The notes: generated by a model from the sequence alone, not told the origin. A DNA stretch of 64,000 nucleotides from Symsagittifera roscoffensis (GCF_963678635.1 NW_026971449.1:43501-107500); one strand, 5' to 3'. Positions 30,975-40,066 are shown, counted from the stretch's first letter. Numbers and translations are program-made.

Positions 30975-31510
30975 TATCTAAAAAAGTTGGACTTTAGAAT
31001 TGTTCCAAAATTAAAAGTTTAAAGTACCAATTGAATGAAAATACTTACTTCTCGTGAAGTAACGAAATGTAAAAATTGAAGTAAAATTCAACTGACTGTT
31101 TCTGATTGGCAAACAAAATGAATGATTTAACCCAAGAAAATAAGTGTATTTATACTATCAATGACGCCTACACAATTATCCTTTTACGGTTATGACGTAA
31201 ATCTTTGAATAGAAGTGACGTCACCGCCTACGCAATTTTCCTTTTATGATAATGACGTCATTCTATATTTAGAAGTGACGTATCACCCACGCAATTTTCT
31301 TTTTATGGTAATGACGTCATTCTATGAATAGAAGTGACGTCAACACCCACGCAATTTTCCTTTAATGGCAATGACGTCATCACCACGTTATTCCTTGGAA
31401 AATTCTAGAATTTTTGGAAAATTCTAGAATTTTCCAGAAAAATTATCAACCAATCAGAACTCAGCAGTTTCTAGACATAACTTTAGATCCAAAATTTTCA
31501 TTTTTGAAAA
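30975..31510. promoter_or_regulatory. Divergent promoter with CRE/CArG repeats and a heat-shock element
   Basis: This lies between minus-strand polymerase and plus-strand 31511-31942. Tandem units of about 60 bp (starting about 31162, 31216, 31276 and 31335) carry TGACGTCA at 31216, 31253, 31312, 31335 and 31372, near matches at 31193 and 31276, and CArG-like boxes at 31180, 31240, 31299 and 31359 (the last a perfect CCTTTAATGG). Next come alternating GAA/TTC pentamers at 31398-31439. CCAAT boxes lie at 31105 (as ATTGG) and 31450. All of these are known binding sites of conserved eukaryotic factors (CREB/ATF, SRF, HSF, NF-Y). Use in this element is inferred. Confidence 0.7.
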
Positions 31511-31942
31511 ATGTCAATTAAAAAGCATTTGAACTTCCTCGAATTACTCTACAAGAAAAAAGAAAATATTCCCTGTGGTTTCCTTAATGATGAAATAGGT
31601 GTGGATTCTTACTTTTTTCACAATTTTTTGGACGTTTATATTGTCCAAAATAGAGTTATTCGACTAAGTAAAGGTCTCTTTAGGGAAACTTACTCAATCA
31701 AAGAGTTTATTTTTGATCCACATATTGCGTATCAAAGCTATAAACTTACTGCTGAGTTACACTTAACTAGAAAAGAAATTTTATTCATTTTAGAAAATTT
31801 GAAGTTAATAAAAAAGTCGTACGATAATATTTCAAAGACTCTCTTTATTCCATATCCAACTCCCAAATTTGTCAAAACTCCCCAGCAAAGTTCTTTATTC
31901 CTCCATTTTTCAAGGACTTTCAAAGTTCAAAATCTTGCATAA
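31511..31942 (+). CDS. Polinton early-position gene, 143 aa, unknown
   Basis: An intact ATG-initiated ORF directly downstream of the CRE/HSE promoter block. The product is basic and rich in Phe, Leu, Lys and Ile, with a likely helical, soluble fold and no membrane span or zinc site. The middle segment (LTAELHLTRKEILFILENLKLIKKS) looks like a helix-turn-helix-sized pair of helices; a role as a DNA-binding regulator would fit its place beside the promoter, but that is a guess. I recognise no family. Confidence 0.55.
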   Translation: MSIKKHLNFLELLYKKKENIPCGFLNDEIGVDSYFFHNFLDVYIVQNRVIRLSKGLFRETYSIKEFIFDPHIAYQSYKLTAELHLTRKEILFILENLKLIKKSYDNISKTLFIPYPTPKFVKTPQQSSLFLHFSRTFKVQNLA

Positions 31943-32096
31943 TCAGGTTTGGTATCATATTTCCAGATATTTGCTTTGAAAAATTCATCAACTTTGAGTA
32001 ATCGTCTCAAATCTACATCAAAATCAAAGAACTTGAATATCTGCTGAAAAATCAGCAATTTCTCATCGATTATATACAAAAAAGTCAGTTAACTTG

Positions 32097-32255
32097 ATGA
32101 GAAGACTTGCAGAGGTGCTACTTTTATTAATTTTTCTTCTTTTGTTACTTATATCGGCAATATTTCTTATTTTTACAGCAAACAACTTTTGGTTTTTTAT
32201 TTTTGCGATTGCTTTTGTGTACATTTTTACTTATTTGGAAGACTTAAGTCCTTAA
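32097..32255 (+). CDS. Small two-helix membrane protein, 52 aa
   Basis: A 53-codon frame from ATG 32097 to TAA 32253-32255. The product begins MRRLAEV and then has two hydrophobic segments: about residues 8-26 (LLLLIFLLLLLISAIFLIF) and 31-45 (FWFFIFAIAFVYIF), ending in acidic LEDLSP. The positive N-terminus and two helices suggest a hairpin membrane protein such as a small viral membrane protein or viroporin. It sits just upstream of the ATTGG repeat array. Chance ORFs this hydrophobic do occur in T-rich DNA, so confidence is moderate. Confidence 0.45.
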   Translation: MRRLAEVLLLLIFLLLLLISAIFLIFTANNFWFFIFAIAFVYIFTYLEDLSP

Positions 32256-32264
32256 AAGATTCCT

Positions 32265-32441
32265 CTGATTGGATACAACAACTTGAAAAAAAATGAACAT
32301 TTTTGTGATTGGAAACGACATGTGTAAAATGGAGCTTTGTTTTCAATTGGACACGAGTTTTCTATAAGAATTCCATAAAAGGAAACTAAAATCTGATTGG
32401 ACACGATTACAATCCAAATAAGGAAAATCAATTCTGATTGG
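32265..32441 (+). promoter_or_regulatory. ATTGG (CCAAT) array with CArG boxes
   Basis: Five same-direction ATTGG boxes at 32268, 32308, 32346, 32396 and 32437, three of them in the NF-Y-like context CTGATTGG, spaced about 40 bp. Two perfect CArG boxes lie among them: CCATAAAAGG at 32373-32382 and CCAAATAAGG at 32414-32423. This is probably the promoter of the gene starting at 32632. Confidence 0.65.
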
Positions 32442-32631
32442 TTAAACCCACACATTCCAGTTGAAGGTACCCCTCTCTCTTAACTAAAAATCATTTTATT
32501 TTCAACTTAACTGCCGTCAACTACCTCCTCTCTCAGCTCTAAATACAATAATTTCAACTTAACCACCGTCAACTTTCTCCCTCTCAACTGTAATTCTTTT
32601 TTTTACTCATTAACTCAATTTAGTGTTCAAA

Positions 32632-33125
32632 ATGATCTTCTCAGTACAAAACAACAACCTTATGTTCTCGGTGGAAATTTCAGCTGATTTAGTACAAATC
32701 CAAGTGCGAGAAACAGCTTGTGGAGTTTTTCTGGCACGAATGGACATCCCAATCCAAGTCTGGCACATGGTGGAAGTGATGCGCAACGATTTCAACCAAC
32801 ATCATTTAACGCAAGTACCTCCTACAGAGAATCAACTTGGAGAAATGCAAAAGATGGAGGAAGTGGCCGAGCATGTGGGAATGAACTACCCCGAAATTCC
32901 TGACTCTAGATATGTGGCCCAACCATTCGACGTTTTCCTATTTCCTTGGGAAGAGGGATCTGTGGAAACCCAATTACCATCGAAGAGGATGAGGGGTTCT
33001 CTGAGCCAAGAACTCCAGTCACCGAACCACCAAGACAACCACCAGTGATGGAGGCAAGACCAGCTTTTCGCTTCATTGAGAACTTGCAAAATTCTTCAGC
33101 TGCTCGACAGCTCTTTGATTTGTAA
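32632..33125 (+). pseudogene. Polinton gene of unknown function, frame-shifted
   Basis: The frame from ATG 32632 (MIFSVQNNNLMFSVEI) stays open to 33048, but from about 32960 a different frame looks more like coding. It is acidic and Pro-rich, with TPVTEPPRQPPVMEARPAF and the ending FIENLQNSSAARQLFDL, and stops at 33125. A single frameshift around 32930-32990 would explain this. The N-terminal half is a compact domain beginning with alternating beta-like sequence. I recognise no family. It is controlled presumably by the ATTGG/CArG array upstream. Confidence 0.45.
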
Positions 33126-33940
33126 ATAAGTTGGCTACTGTCTTGTGCTTTGTAATTTAGTTTCTTTGTATCTAGTAAATTTATTTTCAAGAGATAGGAA
33201 CAACGAGATCATAGAAAAGTTTATGAAGAAATTTCACAGGTAAAACTTGTTAAAAATGAAACTAACTATGCATCTGGTAAATACTTTTATAGATTTTTGT
33301 TAGAAAGATGGCAAAAAAAATTAAACCAATTTTTGCAAGCATGTTAAAAACTTTACATTAATTTTTGCACCATGCAAAATTTTCATAATTTTTTTTTGCA
33401 TTTTAAAGAAAACTGAAAGAGGATTTTCTTGCACTGTTAATAATTAAAGAAAATGAAAATCTTTGTTTTAATTTTGATCATAAAAAAATCTCCTTTTTGC
33501 ATGTATATTGATCAAAAATACTGGGAAAACAATGTATTAAGATAGGGAATAGCACTCAAAGTCAGCAATTATGAAAAATTTTTAGCATTAATTTAACAAG
33601 TTTTTTACAATAAAATTTTGCAATTTTTGCATATGAATAAGAAAAAATAAGTTAGATTTTTGCATTTTTTTTCAAAAAAATCACGAAAAAACTTGCATCT
33701 AACACAAAAATTTGGAAAATTTGTGCACACATATTGAAAAAACCAAAACAGTTTCTGCATCTTGTAAAAAATTTTAATTAAATTTTTGCAAACGTGTTGA
33801 AAAAATCATACCAAATTTTGCATCTTGCGAAAAAACTCTGAGTTTATTTTTGCACACGTGTTGAAAATTGCAAATTTGTTCGTTGAAAAAACTTTTGATT
33901 TAAATAAAAACATTTTTGACAAGATTTTTATTAACAAATA
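33126..33940. other. AT-rich spacer with repeated TTTTTGCA words
   Basis: No gene. The word TTTTTGCA or ATTTTTGCA recurs about a dozen times between 33320 and 33860, several times followed by ACACGTGTTGAAAA or a similar word. One exact copy of the TIR iteron lies at 33533-33552. It could be a replication or packaging region, which is speculative. Confidence 0.5.
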
Positions 33941-33941
33941 T

Positions 33942-34534
33942 TCAACTATTAATAGAAAAAATGATACGCTCACTATTTTCGGTACCAAAACCATCAATAA
34001 AACAATCAACAATTTTCAACAAGTCAGTCTCATACTTTGAGTTTTGAACTTTTTGAATCCTTTCCAAAAAAGCTGATCCATGAGTCTGAGTGGACGCAAG
34101 CTTCTGAGCAGAACTGAGATAATGTCTTTTGAATTTTTTTCGCAGCAGTTGTTTCTTTGCAACACTGGGTAATTTTTCCGGTATTCTACATTTCAAGTTG
34201 TGTTCGACTGCACGATTCAATTGATTGAAAACTTCACTTCTTGATGAAATAATATTGAAATAAAGTCTGAATTTGTATATATACAGTCAACAATTTGATA
34301 AGTGAAATGATATTTATCTAATCTTTGCAAAATCTGATCAAGCGATGATCCGATTAATACTAAGTGAAATTTGCAATTTTCCATTGGGCAGAATGATGAA
34401 TGGTTAGATACACAGTAGTCTTGGGTGACAATAAATTTTTCATAAAAGTTTTCTGAGACAGAGATAAAAAGAGATTTTGCATTGTAGTCCGAATAAAAAG
34501 TGGGATGTGCTTGACACATAGCAGATGCCATCAC
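33942..34534 (-). pseudogene. Polinton minus-strand gene, unknown, one frameshift
   Basis: Two frames meet near 34217: 34217-34534 (105 codons, starting MMASAMCQAHPTFYSDYN) and 33942-34220 (92 codons, basic, with KKQLLRKKFKRHYLSSAQK). Composition is similar and there is no ATG at the second, so one gene of about 195 codons with a frameshift is likely. The first half has alternating hydrophobic residues and Cys; the second is helical and basic, as in nucleic-acid-binding proteins. It is the only minus-strand gene other than the polymerase, and it is divergent from the gene starting at 34746. Confidence 0.45.
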
Positions 34535-34745
34535 CGATTATTTGTTGAAAATGATTTTTATCTATATTGAATTGCTTATATAGTAGTTCCATCACCTACG
34601 CAATGTCCATAATTGGATCATCACCTACTCATTATTCCATATAAGGTAATAATACCTTATATGGATTGTACAGTGAGTCATCTAGATTTCCTAATTTCTA
34701 TAAATTTACAAATATCATTATTTTGAAATATCTACTACTGGTCAG
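34535..34745. promoter_or_regulatory. Divergent promoter with CArG inverted repeat
   Basis: CCATATAAGG (34637-34646) and CCTTATATGG (34655-34664), both perfect CArG boxes, form an inverted repeat with an 8-base spacer. Upstream, CACCTACGCAAT and CACCTACTCATT (about 34592 and 34622) repeat the CACCYACGCAAT word found in each unit of the 31.2 kb array, tying the two promoters together. Confidence 0.6.
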
Positions 34746-35309
34746 TTGGTTCTGAATCTCAAATCAAAAATGTATTCAAGGAAAGATATCCTTCCTAACT
34801 ATTTTGAATTTTCTAAGAACCAAAAAAGGATTGGGAGATTTTCTTGGTCCCAAAAACCCTACAACGGAAAAATTTACTTTGAACCTTGCTTCCAATTGCT
34901 AAAGAAAATTGAATCTGGACAAATCGAAAAAACCCAGCAAGTCTATCTTGGTGAAAAAGAAGGGGAAAGGATATCAGCAATACGGAATACTGTTATTCAC
35001 GATGCTGAAAACCTTGGACTCGTTCCTGTATTGGAAGCCTATTCTGACAAAGACTCAAACATGGAGCAGGAACTTGCTAACTGTCATGCGGTGTATGACG
35101 TAGAAACATACAAGAAGAGAAGGGTGTGTGTCACAATCAAGAAGTACAGTGTGAACAAGCCACCCTACAGTCAGATTCGACTCTTCACTGCAAAGGAGAA
35201 CGAAGTCTTGAAGCAAGTTGCCTATGTCAACTATACTTTGAACGAATTCAAAGAACTTGCCCAAGTCTTGGTAGATTTTATGTTTGTTGAGAACTGTAAT
35301 GTTCAATAA
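34746..35309 (+). CDS. Polinton gene, about 180 aa, unknown (possible PC4-like fold)
   Basis: An intact ORF; the better start may be the ATG at 34770 (MYSRKDILPNYFEF). The product is polar and well ordered, with an N-terminal Tyr/Phe-rich part, a middle acidic part and a C-terminal segment (RRVCVTIKKYSVNKPPYSQI then FKELAQVLVDFM) whose beta-beta-helix order faintly recalls PC4-type single-strand DNA-binding coactivators. That resemblance is weak and only a suggestion. The gene is driven from the CArG inverted-repeat promoter. Its intactness amid damaged neighbours suggests either recent decay or chance. Confidence 0.55.
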   Translation: MVLNLKSKMYSRKDILPNYFEFSKNQKRIGRFSWSQKPYNGKIYFEPCFQLLKKIESGQIEKTQQVYLGEKEGERISAIRNTVIHDAENLGLVPVLEAYSDKDSNMEQELANCHAVYDVETYKKRRVCVTIKKYSVNKPPYSQIRLFTAKENEVLKQVAYVNYTLNEFKELAQVLVDFMFVENCNVQ

Positions 35310-36196
35310 TTTTTTGTTGAGTGATGTTATTATAGTAATGTAAATCAAATATTCATCTTCTTGAATAATTTTATAAAACTTCTGTGAGCTGAGCAGTATG
35401 AATTGGAACATTGGTTTTTCCAGAAATCTTGTTTTAAAGCTTCGAAATAAATTGGGACTTTTTCATATCGTCTTACAAGACAAGTCCCAGAATCTCAAAA
35501 TTTACCAAAATTGCAATTTGAGTGAACTTTGCATTATGGAAGACGAAAAATTTTTCTAAGGTATCGTTCAGATATTAAAAAAGTTAGATCTTATAGAGTA
35601 TCGTAGAAAAGGAAACACTTGGAAGAACAATTAGAATTTTCAGTTAAAAAAAAAGAGCATGAGAATTTGGTTGATTTTATCCCCTCAGTTTTGTCTTATG
35701 TAGAAACATTCAAAAAAACTTGTATCATTATTGAAGAATGCACTGTAGAAAATGAACGTTCAGAAATTGAATGAAATTCTCAGAAATTTTGATTTGATAA
35801 AGCGTGACTTTTCATGAAATACAAAAAGAAAAAATTATTTTCTTTGTACCTGTATTGTTTTGGACCCAAACATAAATTTGAAAGAAATGGACCAAAAATT
35901 TCCTTTTGGGGGTCTAATTGGATACGGAAATTCTTGTATGGATTACTTTTTTTGCAAATTCAAAAATTTTCAGACTTCATGCAATTTTACATGATGCAGC
36001 TGGATCTGTGAATTCTACTACTTATAAGGGACCTGGTTATTGTTATTTTTTACCTAGATTTCCAAGTTCTTGTTTTCTTGGTCACGTGACTGGAATGTTC
36101 TTCTGTTTATATGTTAAAATTTTTGCTTCATCAGTAAATGCATTGTTCGATTCTTAGTTATTCTAACAAAAATTTTCAACGAAAACAGTTACCATC
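35310..36196 (+). pseudogene. Decayed coding region in the Polinton
   Basis: No single frame is open, but pieces in several plus frames look coding: ENLVDFIPSVLSYVETFKK near 35670, IEECTVENERSEIE near 35735, and in the frame of 35918-36157 LHAILHDAAGSVN followed by GPGYCYFLPRFPSSCFLGHV. At least four stops or frame changes separate them. They may be two old genes. The HDAA and GPG words are not arranged as in phospholipase A2, so no function is assigned. Confidence 0.4.
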
Positions 36197-36667
36197 ATGA
36201 ATCTAGTTGATTTGGATATTGAGTGTATTGAAAACAAAATAGTTAAAGAATTAGGAGTTTATCAAAATGGACAAACTGTGGGATATTCCTTTCTTCCTCC
36301 CAAAAAATTCAAAACTACATCTCAGTCTGCTTGGTGTACGAAGCATCTTCATAGAATCAATTGGAACAGTGGCCATGAAAAATATACTGAGCTTGAAAAA
36401 ATATTGAAAAAACTAAAAGCTACCGAAACGGAGTTTTTTGCAAAAGGTTATGAAATATGTAAAAATCTGTCAGAAATTTTGAAAACAAAGGTAACAAACT
36501 TGGATGACTACGCATGTCCAAAAAATCAGAATTTGATTTTCAAAGATGAAGACTATGATTGGAGATGTAACAACTACCCATTTCGTCATGCAAATACTCT
36601 TCACTGTGCAGAAAAAAAAGCATTTGCATACGGAACATGGACTCGATGTTTTTTTAATAAATTGTAA
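36197..36667 (+). CDS. Polinton gene, 156 aa, Cys-containing, unknown
   Basis: An intact ORF. The product has an N-terminal acidic helix, a central Lys/Glu-rich coiled-coil-like segment (about residues 60-100, YTELEKILKKLKATETEFFAKG) and a C-terminal Cys/Trp/His-rich part (YACPKNQN, DWRCNNYPFRHANTLHC, WTRCF). Four C-terminal Cys with His could form a metal site or disulfides. It sits two genes upstream of the ATPase, within the usual virion-gene block. I do not recognise a family with confidence. Confidence 0.6.
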   Translation: MNLVDLDIECIENKIVKELGVYQNGQTVGYSFLPPKKFKTTSQSAWCTKHLHRINWNSGHEKYTELEKILKKLKATETEFFAKGYEICKNLSEILKTKVTNLDDYACPKNQNLIFKDEDYDWRCNNYPFRHANTLHCAEKKAFAYGTWTRCFFNKL

Positions 36668-36807
36668 ATTACCTTAATAATTTTGTATTATCGTGTTTTT
36701 GAAATTTAAATGTTTTCATTATCAATTTTTTCATTCCAAATTTGAGATGGGAGATGAATGTGACAAGCAATTAAATTTGGGAAATTTTGTTTTTGGTGAG
36801 GAGAATC

Positions 36808-37011
36808 ATGAACGAAAATCTTGGAAGTTTTTTTGGAAGTACGTGTAATAGATCTCTTTTAGTGTTTATGTGCCAATTTTTTGTCATCGTTTCAATACTA
36901 GCATGTGCAATTGTTCGAATAATGTTATCCAATACATGTGAAGAAACAACTGTTTGGGTATCAATTTTATCAAGTACAGTCGGTTATATTTTACCTTCTC
37001 CAAAGCTATGA
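36808..37011 (+). CDS. Small Polinton membrane protein, 67 aa
   Basis: An ORF of 67 codons from ATG 36808 (an in-frame ATG at 36787 is also possible). One clear membrane helix lies at about residues 15-36 (LLVFMCQFFVIVSILACAIVRI), and a second, weaker one near the C-terminus (VWVSILSSTVGYILPSP). Two Cys flank the helices. Small membrane proteins ending in a Val-Gly-Tyr-Leu-Pro type motif are, as I recall, common just before the ATPase in Mavericks. It may be a virion or membrane-remodelling component; this is inference. Confidence 0.55.
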   Translation: MNENLGSFFGSTCNRSLLVFMCQFFVIVSILACAIVRIMLSNTCEETTVWVSILSSTVGYILPSPKL

Positions 37012-37029
37012 ATAAAATAATTTCTACCA

Positions 37030-37873
37030 ATGAACGAGTTTTATTTCGCTAGTTGGACCGAGTGGATCTGGAAAGTCACACCTTATTTTTGAGTGGTTAA
37101 AAATTGGTACATTTCAACCAAAATTTGACAAAATTTTTTATTTTTATCAACATTATCAACCTCTTTATGGACAAATGCAAAGAAAAAACCTTAAGTTTAT
37201 CCAAGGAGTTGACTTTGAACTCACTGAAAACCTTCCCAATAATGGAAAAAAATACCTGTTAATATTTGATGACCCTTGTGAAGAAATTTCATATTCTAAG
37301 CAGTTTGTAAAAGTTGCTACTGCTGGAAGACACAGGGGACTGAATACAATAAATATTAAGCATAACTTGTTTCATCAAAGCAAATTGGGAAGAGATGTTG
37401 AGTTACAAAATACACATATAGTCTTATTCAAGTCACCGAGAGATGTTTTACAAATCAATACATTAAGTCAACAACTAGGTCTAGGATCACAATTGAAAGA
37501 GTGGTATCAAGATGCAACATCTACTCCTTATGGTCATTTATTCATTGATTTAACTCCAAAAACAGTTGATTCGCTAAGATATTGCACAAACAGTGGTTCA
37601 GTTCCATCAAAGTTTTATCTACCAGCAGGAACAGAAACTAAGTTTTTGGACGATGAGCATACAATACGTCTCTATACTCCCAACATTTCAAACATTTTCC
37701 CAAAAACTTCAAACACAATTCATCCTCCATTGTCCAAAAAGTTTCGTTCAATTCCTCAGCGAATGTCTAGTAAACTTACTACGAGGCGAGCTAAAGGATC
37801 TTCGATAAGTAGACGTAGTAAAATATCGACGAGAAATATCAGAACTCACACGAAGAAGAACTTCACTGCATAA
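37030..37873 (+). pseudogene. FtsK/HerA-type genome packaging ATPase
   Basis: This would pump element DNA into capsids. The Walker A motif GPSGSGKS is at 37055-37078 and the Walker B LLIFDD at about 37258-37275; sequence between and after (TAGRHRGLNTINIKHNLFHQS, then the arginine-rich C-terminus) fits A32-like Polinton ATPases. The ATG at 37030 is followed by a plausible N-terminal strand in one frame, but Walker A is in the next frame, whose upstream stop is at 37031-37033. So a one-base shift lies between 37030 and 37052. From 37052 the frame is open to 37873. The tail is Ser/Arg/Thr-rich and basic. Confidence 0.88.
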
Positions 37874-37956
37874 AAGGAGAACTAGTTTGAGCTCGCAAAA
37901 AGGCTTACAATTAATATCTGTTATCACTCTTTTTGCCATTAAACGATTGACATAGT

Positions 37957-38368
37957 ATGGATCAGTTTGTTCTAATTCCTTATTTAATTTATCAATCACA
38001 AAGCACACTTCCAAAAAAACCAAAATTGGAACAAAAGCAAGAAAAAGAGGAGGTTGTACCAAAAAATTTTTGATTTTATTTACAGTGCTGTAAATGCAAA
38101 GTTGAAAACGAGTAACAATAAGCATCTTATTGATTTAATTTTGAATTCTCCTAGAATTAGACTAAGTCAGTCAGAAAATATCATATTAGATAATCAAGAA
38201 ACAAAAGAATCAATTGTAGACATTGTTTGTGCACTAAAGCGAAAAAATACCGACTTTCCCGATATTTACTTTACCATTTTGGAAGCAACTCAAATTCCAT
38301 CTAAACTTGTTACCAACAAGAATGCCAAAGCGAAAGACAGAGGAACTTGGATCCTTTTCAAAATCTGA
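37957..38368 (+). pseudogene. Conserved Polinton gene upstream of integrase, one frameshift
   Basis: ATG 37957 opens MDQFVLIPYLIY and a Lys/Gln/Glu-rich linker. At an A/T run near 38060 this frame meets a stop while the next frame carries on to 38368, with IFDFIYSAVNAKL, SPRIRLSQSENIILD and a basic end NAKAKDRGTWILFKI. A gene of this layout, overlapping the integrase start in another frame, is, as I recall, widely kept in Mavericks, but I know of no established function. The last 47 bases overlap integrase codons from 38322. Confidence 0.65.
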
Positions 38369-39262
38369 AAAGGTAAGTCTGAACAGATTGTATTCTAGGG
38401 TTAGAGCTGCGTACGGTTCTGTGCGAAACTTGAGTAAAGCAAGCGGATTGTCAAAAAAGAAAGTAGAACAGTTTTTACAAACCAAGACATCGTAAACAAA
38501 AATTGGTCCCCCAATCAGACGTTTTCGAAGGCTTCAAGCATTTTCAAAATATATAAATGAAATTTGGTGTATAGATTTGGCATTTGTCGACAAACTAGCG
38601 AGTCAAAACAAGGGAGTCAAATATTTATTGGTTGCTGTTGATGTTTTTTCGCGATTTGTCAGAGTTCAAACATTGAAAACTAAATATGCCAAAGACACTT
38701 TGCAAGCTTTCAAAAAATGATTTCTCGAAAAAACACTCCTGAAAAGCTTTGGGTTGATAAAGGAACGGAATATGGAGGAACTTTCAAAAAATTTTGCAAG
38801 GAAAAAAGCATTGAAGTTTACTCGACCATAAGTGAAACAAAAGCTGCATTTGCAGAGAGAGCCATTCAATCCTTAAAACACATTATTTACCGCTACATAG
38901 AAGATCATGCTGAAAAATTCATTAACAAGTTGCCGCAATTTGTGTCTACAATGAATTGTCGCATCAATAGATCTATTGGGAAATCACCTAGAGATGTCAA
39001 GAATACTAATTTCCTCTCAATTTTGTACAATAAACCTCTAACAAAGTATAAGAAACTAAAATTCAAAGTTGGAGATAGAGTGAGAATTTCAAAGAATGAT
39101 ATTCCGTTCCGAAAAGGATATAAACCACAATTTACAGATGAAATTTTTGAAATTTCGGCGGTCTCTACATAAAAGCCTCCTACATACATCATCAAAGATC
39201 TCGACAAAGAGGAAATTCTGGGAAAATTTTATGAAAAAGAGCTTAGAAAATGTTCTGATTAA
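38322..39262 (+). pseudogene. Polinton retroviral-type (c-) integrase, broken
   Basis: This would insert the element. ATG 38322 begins MPKRKTEE; a helix-turn-helix-like N-terminus (LYSRVRAAYGSVRNLSKASG) follows. The catalytic core gives the first Asp in WCIDLAFVDKLA, the second in LWVDKGTEYGG and the Glu in AAFAERAIQSLKH. A C-terminal chromo/SH3-like part (FKVGDRVRISKNDI) and PPTYIIKDLDKEE end it. An in-frame TAA is at 38493-38495, a frame change occurs in the A run near 38711-38716, and another in-frame TAA is at 39170-39172. The gene is inactive, although all three catalytic residues remain. Confidence 0.93.
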
Positions 39263-39305
39263 AGGTAAATCAATTTTTATACTAAATTTTTACCGATCAG
39301 TTGTC

Positions 39306-40049
39306 ATGGATTCTTTCACTATTGAGTTGGTTTCCAACGCTTCTTTTAATTGTTATCCGAATAATAGTCTTAGTTCTTCAGAAATATCATACCCTTCTTT
39401 GTACCAAAATGTTACAGAGGGAAAGTTTACATTCGTAGATGGTTGAGAAAGTTCTGAGGAGAACAGAAAGATTGTACCGATGAACATTGAACCAAGATTG
39501 TATCCAAGTAATGTTGATATAGTTGTGGCCATGAACAACAAAATTCGAGAACGTCCAGGAGCTCAAGTTTTTGAATATAACGGAATCTATGTATCAGTAG
39601 ATAAAATTACACAAAAAGTTGCTGTTCATTTACCTGAGAGTCAATCAGTGTTTATAATTCAGAGTGCTGATTTGAGCCACATTTTTGGTTGTGATTCAGA
39701 ACAAAATCAGACAGGGGTTATAATGAAAAGAAAAGGTCCACATCATCCTCAGTATTCTTACGACATTATAAGAATACATTCCCTAATGATATACAGTGAT
39801 TCAAAAACTCCCTTATTGCGTTGTATTCCATTTATCTCCAAAGTGAAGAGTGGAGATATAATTTCTACAGGACAGTACATAAATTATCAATCCTTTACAA
39901 ATTTACAGTTTAAAAAGCTGTTGAAAAATTCTTTCCATAGTATCAAGATAGAACTAAGAGATAGTACAGGCGAAAAAATTCCTTTTGTGTCCGTAGGAAT
40001 CACTCGAGTTGTTTTCTTGTTCCGCAAGATTTCGAATAATCATTTTTGA
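39306..40049 (+). pseudogene. Polinton minor capsid (penton-like, single jelly roll), one stop
   Basis: ATG 39306 opens MDSFTIELVSNASFNCYPNN, with EISYPSLYQNVTEGKFTF soon after, both typical of Maverick penton proteins. A single in-frame TGA at 39444-39446 interrupts an otherwise open frame to 40049. The C-terminal half has the expected beta-rich sequence (YSYDIIRIHSLMIYSDS, then LLRCIPFISKVKSGDIIS and IELRDSTGEKIPF). This protein would occupy capsid vertices. An ATG at 39480 could start a shortened product. Confidence 0.88.
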
Positions 40050-40066
40050 TTTAAACTTCATACGAA

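Noticed and set aside
34746..35309. Firm assignment as a PC4-family protein.
   Set aside because: Only a vague beta-beta-helix resemblance at the C-terminus; left as unknown.
35918..36157. HDAA and YKGPG words as a phospholipase A2 domain.
   Set aside because: In phospholipase A2 the Gly-rich calcium loop precedes the His-Asp helix; here the order is reversed and the frame is broken.
38041..38125. Minus-strand frame 37748-38125 opposite the ATPase end as a gene.
   Set aside because: Shadow of the ATPase tail and the pre-integrase gene; no motif.
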